A stretch of DNA of 11,081 bases, from positions 1 to 11,081 of the forward strand of contig JAOAFP010000044.1 in NCBI GenBank assembly GCA_026416215.1. The letters are read 5' to 3'. Numbering within the stretch: position 1 is the first letter of the stretch; the number at the start of each line of letters is the position of its first letter. Shown here one piece after another: positions 5,160-11,081 of the stretch. The notes beneath the pieces are model-generated. The model made no database searches. It saw only the letters and a list, made by a program, of their open reading frames with translations, and was not told where the DNA came from. The stretch is from Negativicutes bacterium. GTDB lineage: Bacteria > Bacillota > Negativicutes > SKW292. Both the position numbers and the translations under genes were made by a program.

Positions 5160-6047
5160 TCAGCGGGCATGTCGCTGATTCAGGGCGACGTCACGGTGAA
5201 CCAGGGTCAATTTGTAGCCAGCCTCAGTATAGCGCTCGGCCAGGCACTTGGCGATATAGACCGAACGGTGCATACCGCCGGTGCAGCCAACCGCAATCTC
5301 CATCTGCCGCTTACCCTCGTTGATATAGTTGGGCATAAGAAAATCGAGCAGCGAAAACAACCGTTCCTTGAACTGAACGGTAATTGGCCACGATTCAATG
5401 TACTTTCCCACTTCCGCATCCTCGCCGCTCTTGTGGCGCAGTTCGTCAATGTAAAAGGGGTTGGGCAGAAACCGCACGTCAAACACCATATCGGCATCCA
5501 GCGGCACCCCGTACTTAAAGCCGAACGACACGATATTGAGGGTCAAAAGTTCCGACTTGAGATCGTCGCTGGCGATCACAGTGATTTTTTCCCGCAGGGC
5601 ACTGGCCGACAGGGCACTGGTGTCGATGATCGTGGTTGCCCGTCCCTTGAGCGGGGCCAATATCTCCCGTTCCCGCAGAATAGCGTCGATCAGCCGGCCG
5701 TCCTGGCGGTGCAGGGGATGACTGCGCCGGGTTTCCTTGAACCGCCTGATCAACGTCTCATCCGTGGCCTCGAGAAAGATCACCTCGTAGTGATAGCCGC
5801 TGATCTCCATATCCTCTAGGGCCGCCAGCATATTCTGAAACATTTTCCCGCCCCGGATGTCAACCACCAGCGCCACCTTGTTGATCCCGGACCCCTGCCG
5901 GCACAGCTCGGCAAATTTGATAATCAGGGCCGGCGGCAGGTTGTCCACGCAAAAATAGCCGATATCTTCCAGCGTGTTCGCCACCAGCGACTTCCCCGCC
6001 CCCGACATACCGGTAACAATCAGAAACCGCCCCCTGTCCACCGCCAT
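5160..6047 (-). CDS. rapZ: RapZ/YvcJ-family nucleotide-binding RNase adapter, 295 aa
   Basis: Cytoplasmic P-loop protein of the RapZ (YvcJ) family. In E. coli RapZ directs RNase E to the GlmZ small RNA and so tunes glucosamine-6-phosphate supply; the Bacillus protein hydrolyses GTP/ATP and affects competence. Visible: Walker A GMSGAGKS at 13-20, FCVDNLPP at 32-39, a Walker B-like VALVVDIRGG at 58-67, RFLPNPFY at 192-199, and the C-terminal GCTGGMHRSV at 254-263 with VHRDV at 283-287. Length matches the family (about 285-295). ATG 6047 follows AGGGAGG with a spacing of 10 nt. Upstream, 45 nt separate it from the small membrane protein gene; downstream, whiA starts 37 nt on. The RNA-adapter role is known only for the proteobacterial member, so the exact job here is inferred. 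Confidence 0.96.
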   Translation of the reverse strand: MAVDRGRFLIVTGMSGAGKSLVANTLEDIGYFCVDNLPPALIIKFAELCRQGSGINKVALVVDIRGGKMFQNMLAALEDMEISGYHYEVIFLEATDETLIRRFKETRRSHPLHRQDGRLIDAILREREILAPLKGRATTIIDTSALSASALREKITVIASDDLKSELLTLNIVSFGFKYGVPLDADMVFDVRFLPNPFYIDELRHKSGEDAEVGKYIESWPITVQFKERLFSLLDFLMPNYINEGKRQMEIAVGCTGGMHRSVYIAKCLAERYTEAGYKLTLVHRDVALNQRHAR

Positions 6048-6069
6048 AGCCGATTATCCTCCCTTCAAA

Positions 6070-6087
6070 GCAGCCCATTCCGGCTGC
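6070..6087 (-). promoter_or_regulatory. Small hairpin upstream of rapZ
   Basis: GCAGCC and GGCTGC form a perfect 6-bp stem with a 6-nt loop in the 45-nt gap before rapZ. On the minus strand it is followed by only three Ts and then the rapZ ribosome binding site. It could be a weak attenuator or an mRNA processing/stability element. It is too short a T tract for a confident terminator, and chance is possible in such GC-rich sequence. Confidence 0.25.
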
Positions 6088-6092
6088 CGACA

Positions 6093-6452
6093 CTAGCCCC
6101 GTGGCCGGCGGCGCTCCAGAAACCGCCGGTTGAGCAGGGTGCTGGCCACGGCCGCCAGCGATACCGTCAGCAGAAACCCCTGCCAGTCATTTACGACAAA
6201 TCCGGGGAAACAGACGCTGAACGCCACCGCCAGTCCGTTGCCGGCCGCCACTGTCACCGCCAGCCCGGCCTGCCTTACCGACAATCTCAGCTTGCCTTCC
6301 AGCCAGACCAGCGCTGAATTGGCCATTCCCCACACAGCGGCAGCCATGATCAACACCCCCAGCGTGTCAAAACTGGCAAACCGGCTGAGGTTGTTGACCG
6401 CAACAAAAAACAGCACCCCGGCAATCTCGCTCCGCAACAGAAAACAGCTCAT
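6093..6452 (-). CDS. Small integral membrane protein, PF04020 'phage holin 4_2'/YvlD-like, 119 aa
   Basis: A hydrophobic protein with about four membrane segments (roughly 10-20, 29-51, 62-83, 91-107) and a strongly basic C terminus ending RRFLERRRPRG. The pattern of a Gly/Asn/Ala-rich second helix, a third helix ending in FPGFVVNDW (82-90) and a final helix ending LLN (106-108) resembles the YvlD-like family labelled phage holin family 4 superfamily 2. That is recognition by eye. Members are mostly chromosomal and of unknown function; the holin name does not imply phage origin, and no other phage genes are present. The ATG at 6452 overlaps the hemW stop in ATGA, so translation is likely coupled. 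The N terminus is more divergent than the rest. Function in the membrane is unknown. Confidence 0.7.
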   Translation of the reverse strand: MSCFLLRSEIAGVLFFVAVNNLSRFASFDTLGVLIMAAAVWGMANSALVWLEGKLRLSVRQAGLAVTVAAGNGLAVAFSVCFPGFVVNDWQGFLLTVSLAAVASTLLNRRFLERRRPRG

Positions 6453-7585
6453 TCCATCTGCCGTAAAATCCGGCTGAACACCTGGTTGGAAAACATAAAC
6501 CCCTTTCCGGTCAGCCGCCAGCTGCCATCAGCCTGTCCCACCCCGGCCAGTCCCTGTTCCACCGCCCACTCCAGAGCCGCCTCAACCCCGGGCGGCAGCG
6601 GCTGCCGCCAGTACTGCCGGTATTCGTTCCGGTCCAGCCCTTCACCTGTCCTTAGTCTAAGGAAAATGAACTCAAATTGCAAATCCTCCGGCCGGCACTC
6701 CACCGCCTGTCGCCGGTCCGGTGAGGGAAGCAGGTAAGCTTCGTAGTCGGCGGTGTTCTCGTAGCGCACCCCACCGACGAATGAACAGGCTGCCACTCCC
6801 AGCCCCAGATACTCGCCGAACCGCCAGTAGTTCAGATTGTGGCGGGAGCGGTGCCCAGGCCAGGCAAAGCTGGACATCTCGTAGCGCTCAAACCCCTGCT
6901 GCGGCAGCCAGTCGCACGCCCACTGCCACATTCCCGCCGCCTGGTCCTCATCCCCGGTCACTCCCTGTCCATACCAGCGCGATCCCGGATCGATTTTGAG
7001 GCAATAAACCGAAATGTGGGGCACACCCAGATCCACCGCCCGCCGCACGTCGTCCTGCCAGCCAGCGGGAGTCTGCCCGGGCAGCCCGGCCAGCAGATCG
7101 ATGCTGATATTCATTAGCCCCAGCCGCCGGGCGATCATCACTGCCGCCACCGCCTGGCGCCGGTCGTGCAGCCGTCCAGCCCGGGCCAGCACCCGATCGT
7201 CAAAGCACTGCACCCCGATGCTCAGCCGGTTTACCGCTTCGGCATCCAGCAGCCGGCCCAGCCAGTCAGCCGTCAGTGACTCGGGATTGACCTCGACGGT
7301 AATTTCCGGTTCCGGGCTGACCGGCAGATCACGCCGAATCCGTCCGGTCAGGCCGACAATCGCCCCGGCTGAAACTAGACTGGGAGTACCCCCGCCCCAA
7401 TATATGCTGTTCAGCCCGCCGGCCAGCGCTGCCGTCCCGCCGGCAACCGCCGCCTGCCAGGCGGCCAGATCGCGAGCCAGAGCCCGGAAGTAGGCCGGCT
7501 GGTCAAAACCGGCCAGCGGCCGGGAAACAAAGCTGCAGTAGTGGCACTTACGGCGGCAGACCGGCAGGTGGACATAAACCCCCAT
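6449..7585 (-). CDS. hemW: Radical SAM heme chaperone HemW, 378 aa
   Basis: HemW is a cytoplasmic or membrane-associated radical SAM protein that binds heme and delivers it to membrane proteins; it was formerly mis-annotated as oxygen-independent coproporphyrinogen III oxidase. Evidence: the N-terminal cluster motif C10-X3-C14-X2-C17, followed by Ser-Phe and not by the extra Cys that true HemN has after the third cluster Cys; GGGTPS at 64-69 (SAM binding); VNPES at 99-103; and RLSIGVQCF at 120-128. A C-terminal HemN-type domain is present (TGEGLD and the closing GFMFSNQVFSRIL). Length is usual for HemW. The ATG at 7585 shares its A with the lepA TGA (TGATG), with little ribosome binding site, so coupling to lepA is likely. 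The lepA-hemW order is widespread in Bacillota, where hrcA-grpE-dnaK often follows; here a membrane protein gene and rapZ follow. Confidence 0.95.
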   Translation of the reverse strand: MGVYVHLPVCRRKCHYCSFVSRPLAGFDQPAYFRALARDLAAWQAAVAGGTAALAGGLNSIYWGGGTPSLVSAGAIVGLTGRIRRDLPVSPEPEITVEVNPESLTADWLGRLLDAEAVNRLSIGVQCFDDRVLARAGRLHDRRQAVAAVMIARRLGLMNISIDLLAGLPGQTPAGWQDDVRRAVDLGVPHISVYCLKIDPGSRWYGQGVTGDEDQAAGMWQWACDWLPQQGFERYEMSSFAWPGHRSRHNLNYWRFGEYLGLGVAACSFVGGVRYENTADYEAYLLPSPDRRQAVECRPEDLQFEFIFLRLRTGEGLDRNEYRQYWRQPLPPGVEAALEWAVEQGLAGVGQADGSWRLTGKGFMFSNQVFSRILRQME

Positions 7586-9381
7586 CAGTCCATTTTCAGC
7601 AACGCCATGAAGGCCTCCTGCGGCAGCTCAACCGTCCCCACCTGCTTCATCCGCTTCTTGCCCTCTTTCTGCTTCTCCAGCAGTTTGCGCTTGCGGGTGA
7701 TATCACCGCCGTAGCATTTAGCCAGCACATCCTTGCGCATCGCCCGCACCGTCTCCCTGGCCACCACCTTGTTGCCAACCGCCGCCTGAATCGGAATCTC
7801 AAACATATGACGAGGAATAATGGTCCGCAGTTTTTCGGCTAGCGCCCGCCCCCGCTGCTGGGCTCGCCCCCGGTGCACCACCGCGCTCAGCGCATCAACC
7901 ACTTCGCCGTTGAGCAAAATGTCAAGCTTTACCAGCTCAGACTGCCTGTAACCGCTAAACTCGTAATCCAGCGAAGCATATCCTTTCGTGCCCGATTTCA
8001 GGCGGTCGAAATAGTCGAAAATAATCTCACTCAGCGGCAGGCTGTAATTAAGCATCACCCGGGTGGGATCGAGATACTTCATATCAAGGAACTCCCCGCG
8101 TTTCTCCTGGGACAGCTCCATCACCGTGCCGACAAACTCGCTGGGAACGATAATGCTGGCCCGGACAAACGGCTCTTCGGTAAAGGCGATTTCCTGCGGC
8201 GGCGGCATATGGGCAGGATTTTCGATCTCCACCACCTCGCCGCTGGTTCGGTGGACGCGGTAAATAACGTTGGGGGCGGTGGTGATCAGGGTCAGCCGGT
8301 ACTCCCGTTCCAGCCGCTCCCTGACCACATCCATATGCAAAAGCCCAAGAAAGCCCACCCGGAAACCAAACCCCAGCGCCACCGACGTCTCCGGCTCAAA
8401 CACCAGGGCGGCATCATTAAGCTGCAGTTTTTCCAACGCATCGCGCAGATTGTCGTAGTCGGCCGTCTCCACTGGGTACAGACCGCAGTAAACCATGGGA
8501 TTGATCCGCCGGTAGCCGGGCAATGGCTCGGAGGCCGACCGGCCGGCGTCGGTTACGGTGTCTCCCACCCGGCAGTCCTTGACGTTTTTGATCGACGCGG
8601 CCAAAAATCCCACCTCGCCGCAGGCCAGACAGTCGACCGCCTGCAGATAGGGACGGAAAATACCCACCTCGCTGACCTCAAAAGTCTTGCCCGACGACAT
8701 CATTCTGATTCGGTCACCCGGCCGGACCTGGCCATCCACCACCCGCACATAGGCAATAACTCCTTTGTATGGATCGAAGTGGGAATCAAAAATCAGCGCC
8801 CGCAGCGGGCCGGCCTCATCGCCGGCGGGCGGAGGAATTCTGGCGACAATGGCCGACAATACCTGCTCGATCCCCTGTCCCGACTTGGCACTTATCGGGA
8901 TGGCCCCGCCACCGTCCAGACCGATTATCTCTTCGATCTCAGCCCTGACCCGGTCGGGATCAGCCGCCGGCAGGTCGATCTTGTTGATCACCGGAATTAT
9001 CTCCAGGTTGTTCTCCAGTGCCAGATAGGCATTGGCCATGGTCTGGGCCTCAATCCCCTGAGCAGCGTCCACCACCAGGATCGCCCCCTCGCAGGCCGCC
9101 AGGCTGCGCGACACCTCATAGGTAAAATCAACGTGCCCGGGGGTATCGATCAGATGCAGCATGTATTCCTGCCCATCCTCAGCCGTCCACCGCAACCGCA
9201 CCGCCTGCAGCTTGATGGTAATTCCCCGCTCCCGCTCCAGGTCCATCTGATCGAGCACCTGATCGGACATCTCCCGCCGGGACAAGGCGCCGGTGGCTTC
9301 AATAAGCCGATCGGCCAGGGTGGACTTGCCATGGTCGATATGGGCGATAATTGCAAAATTGCGGATCATACTCCTGTTCAT
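7585..9381 (-). CDS. lepA: Elongation factor 4 (LepA), ribosome-associated GTPase, 598 aa
   Basis: LepA/EF4 is a translational GTPase that binds ribosomes and affects initiation, back-translocation and 30S biogenesis. Motifs: G1 AHIDHGKST at 13-21, G2 RGITI at 52-56, G3 DTPGH at 79-83 with the catalytic His83, and G4 NKID at 133-136. EF-G-like domains follow. The LepA-specific C-terminal domain is present, ending ITRKRKLLEKQKEGKKRMK and then a short VELPQEAFMALLKMD tail. Start: three in-frame ATGs occur at 9387, 9381 and 9369. I chose 9381 (MNRSMIRN) because AGGA lies at proper spacing and the length of about 598 fits the family; at the other two the ribosome binding site is too close. The open frame extends far into mutS2 but that part is not LepA-like. 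It lies 11 nt after mutS2 and shares one base with hemW. Confidence 0.97.
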   Translation of the reverse strand: MNRSMIRNFAIIAHIDHGKSTLADRLIEATGALSRREMSDQVLDQMDLERERGITIKLQAVRLRWTAEDGQEYMLHLIDTPGHVDFTYEVSRSLAACEGAILVVDAAQGIEAQTMANAYLALENNLEIIPVINKIDLPAADPDRVRAEIEEIIGLDGGGAIPISAKSGQGIEQVLSAIVARIPPPAGDEAGPLRALIFDSHFDPYKGVIAYVRVVDGQVRPGDRIRMMSSGKTFEVSEVGIFRPYLQAVDCLACGEVGFLAASIKNVKDCRVGDTVTDAGRSASEPLPGYRRINPMVYCGLYPVETADYDNLRDALEKLQLNDAALVFEPETSVALGFGFRVGFLGLLHMDVVRERLEREYRLTLITTAPNVIYRVHRTSGEVVEIENPAHMPPPQEIAFTEEPFVRASIIVPSEFVGTVMELSQEKRGEFLDMKYLDPTRVMLNYSLPLSEIIFDYFDRLKSGTKGYASLDYEFSGYRQSELVKLDILLNGEVVDALSAVVHRGRAQQRGRALAEKLRTIIPRHMFEIPIQAAVGNKVVARETVRAMRKDVLAKCYGGDITRKRKLLEKQKEGKKRMKQVGTVELPQEAFMALLKMD

Positions 9382-9392
9382 AACCATTCCTG

Positions 9393-11081
9393 CTATTTCA
9401 GCCTGACCACGCTCACCCCGGTCCCTCCCTGGCTGAGCTCGGCCAGCGTAATCTGCTCGACCCGCGCATCGCGGAGAAAGTGCCGGCGCAAACCGGCCCT
9501 CAGCGCCCCCGTGCCCTTGCCGTGCAGCAGCATGACCTCCCTGGCGCCGCAAAACAACGCGTTATCGATATGCCTGTCGGCCGCGATTATAGCTTCCTCT
9601 ACCGTCATCCCCCGCAAATCGACCAGTGACTGAAATTCGCGCCGGTGTCCAGTCAAATGCCGGTGGGCGGCCGGCAGACCGGGACGTTCCGGCTCTTCGC
9701 CGTCTTCCGCCAGCTGGCAGTCTTCCCAGCCCACCCGGGCCTGAAACGCCTGATGCTGCACCACAATCTCCTTTTCCCCGACCGCCTTGACGGTTGCCAC
9801 CCGGCGCAGACTGTGCACGTACACCCTGTCGCCGGCCGCCAGCCGGCCGGGTACTGCCGGCCGGCCGGCTGGTCGCTCATTGCCCTCTTCCTCACCGGGC
9901 TGAAACTGCTTCGACAGTTCTTCCAGCCGGCCACTGACTTCGGCCGCCGTCCGGTCAAGGGCCGGAACTGCCGCCGCTCGTTCCCGAAGCTGCCGGTCCA
10001 GTTCTCTCAGCCGGTCAAGCAGTTGCCCGGCCTGCAGACGGGCATCAGCCACCAGCCGCCCGGCCCGCTCCCGGGCCTCAACCAGCAATTTTTCCGCCCG
10101 GTGCAGTCTCGCCTGCTCGCCCTCGCGCCAGCTGGCCAGCTCCCCGGCCAGCTGGCGGTTAAGCCTTTCCGTTTCAGCCTGCTGTTCGGCCAGCTGGCGG
10201 CATCGCTGCCGCAATTCGGCAAGGGCATCGTCAAACTGGCGATAATTGTCGCTAAGTTTCTGCCTGGCAGCAGCAATAATCGACGGCGGCAACCCCAGCC
10301 GCCGGGCGGTGGCAAGGGCGTTGCTTCCTCCTGAATGGCCGATCAGCAGCCGAAAAGTCGGCGTCAGGTCCTGCTCATCAAACTCCACTGCCGCACACTC
10401 CACCAGCCGGTTATTGTGGGCGTACAGCTTGAGCTGGGGATAGTGGCTGGTTGCCACCACCGTTGCCGGCCGGCTGAGCATTTCCTCCAACACCGCCACC
10501 GCCAGTCCCGCCCCTTCCTCAGGGTCGGTACCGGTGCCAATCTCATCCAGTAGCACCAGATCCTCGCCGTGCGACTGCTCCAGAATTCGGATTACATTGA
10601 GCAGATGTCCGGAAAAGGTACTCAGATTACGCTCTATGCTCTGTCCGTCGCCGATATCGGCGTAGTAACCGCCAAACAGCGGCAGCCGGCTGCCCTCGGC
10701 CGCCGGTACGAACAGCCCGGCCTGGGCCATCAGCGACAGCAGCCCGATGGTTTTCATCGCCACCGTCTTGCCACCGGTGTTGGGTCCGGTAATCAGCAGC
10801 TGTTTCCTGCCTTCCATGGTAACGGTAATCGGCACCACTGTCCGGTCGGGCAACAGCGGGTGACGGGCATTGCGAAGACACAGCTCCTCTCCCTTGCCCA
10901 GCAGCGGCCGGGTGGCCCGCTGCTGGACAGCCAGCCTGGCCTTGGCAAAGATAAAATCCAGTTCGGCCAGCAGCCTGACGTTTTCTGTCAACCCCTCCCG
11001 ATACCGGCCAACCTCGGCCGCCAGCCCGGCCAGAATCCGCTCGCACTCCTGCTGTTCAGCCAGCTGTAGGCACTTAAGCTC
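9393..11081 (-). CDS. mutS2: MutS2 (RqcU-like) ATPase/Smr nuclease, C-terminal 562 aa; 5' end outside window
   Basis: MutS2 family protein; despite the name it is not a mismatch repair factor. In Bacillus it recognises collided ribosomes and splits them, and in other species it suppresses recombination. The frame is open to the window edge, so about 220 N-terminal residues of the usual ~780 are missing from view, not lost. Counting from the edge: MutS-type core with RILAGL and LLAELDFIFAKA (37-48), Walker A GPNTGGKT at 99-106, signature STFSGHL at 154-160, Walker B LVLLDE at 175-180, then a long Glu/Gln/Arg-rich coiled coil (about 245-355) and a C-terminal Smr domain from about 484 with DLRG at 488-491 and HGKGTG at 520-525. 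A TTG at 10991 is just an internal codon. lepA follows after 11 nt. Both products act on ribosomes, which may explain their pairing. Confidence 0.96.
   Translation of the reverse strand, partial: ELKCLQLAEQQECERILAGLAAEVGRYREGLTENVRLLAELDFIFAKARLAVQQRATRPLLGKGEELCLRNARHPLLPDRTVVPITVTMEGRKQLLITGPNTGGKTVAMKTIGLLSLMAQAGLFVPAAEGSRLPLFGGYYADIGDGQSIERNLSTFSGHLLNVIRILEQSHGEDLVLLDEIGTGTDPEEGAGLAVAVLEEMLSRPATVVATSHYPQLKLYAHNNRLVECAAVEFDEQDLTPTFRLLIGHSGGSNALATARRLGLPPSIIAAARQKLSDNYRQFDDALAELRQRCRQLAEQQAETERLNRQLAGELASWREGEQARLHRAEKLLVEARERAGRLVADARLQAGQLLDRLRELDRQLRERAAAVPALDRTAAEVSGRLEELSKQFQPGEEEGNERPAGRPAVPGRLAAGDRVYVHSLRRVATVKAVGEKEIVVQHQAFQARVGWEDCQLAEDGEEPERPGLPAAHRHLTGHRREFQSLVDLRGMTVEEAIIAADRHIDNALFCGAREVMLLHGKGTGALRAGLRRHFLRDARVEQITLAELSQGGTGVSVVRLK

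Noticed and set aside
6093..6452. Prophage remnant suggested by the holin-like protein
   Set aside because: No endolysin, structural, integrase or attachment-site sequence accompanies it. It is embedded and overlapping in a housekeeping cluster, and the family is largely chromosomal.
9387..9552. Longer LepA with about 57 extra N-terminal residues
   Set aside because: The extra sequence is the out-of-frame reading of the MutS2 Smr domain. LepA proteins begin just before the conserved IRNFAIIAHIDHGKST segment, and ATG 9381 has a suitable ribosome binding site.
7873..9633. A long (586-codon) open frame on the plus strand opposite lepA and the end of mutS2
   Set aside because: It mirrors the codon pattern of lepA, has no recognisable domains and no ribosome binding site, and lies antisense to two unmistakable conserved genes. 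Long shadow frames are expected in GC-rich DNA.
9841..9880. GGCCGGC-rich runs, here and throughout, as a possible repeat or uptake-signal sequence
   Set aside because: They lie mostly inside coding sequence as Ala-Gly/Arg-Pro codons and follow from GC-rich codon choice. No fixed longer consensus, orientation or spacing was seen.

Overview
The window looks like chromosomal core DNA from a GC-rich member of the Bacillota (Firmicutes). Three things point there: a rapZ-whiA pair, a lepA-hemW pair, and a MutS2 with a C-terminal Smr domain. The class cannot be fixed from the sequence. A Flp-type pilin and the anaerobe-like gene style would fit a Clostridia or Negativicutes relative, but that is inference. 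I see no tRNA, rRNA, CRISPR array, insertion sequence or prophage.

Right to left, the minus strand from 11081 to 1730 is one long run of nine tightly packed genes: mutS2 (5' end outside the window), lepA, hemW, a small four-helix membrane protein of the PF04020 'phage holin 4_2' type, rapZ, whiA, a membrane-anchored polysaccharide deacetylase, a secreted or anchored protein of unknown function, and a small exported protein of unknown function. Several junctions overlap by 1, 4 or 35 nt, so translational coupling is likely. The only strong terminator seen for this run is a perfect 17-bp inverted repeat at 1668-1706. That repeat also ends the single convergent plus-strand gene, a Ppx/GppA-family phosphatase (726-1688) with a good promoter at 615-643. 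The run combines ribosome rescue and elongation (mutS2, lepA), heme handling (hemW), RNA/envelope regulation (rapZ, whiA) and envelope modification (deacetylase and exported proteins). yvcK, which commonly sits between rapZ and whiA, is absent.

The left 545 bp is different. It carries a 50-codon Flp/Fap-type pilin gene on the minus strand (419-267) with its own ribosome binding site and terminator. The pilin is flanked by two nearly identical ~105-bp direct repeats (1-105 and 437-542). The right copy is the promoter/leader of the pilin. The left copy lies where the leader of a second, tandem pilin gene would be, just outside the window. This duplicated leader-plus-pilin arrangement is the most interesting part of the window.
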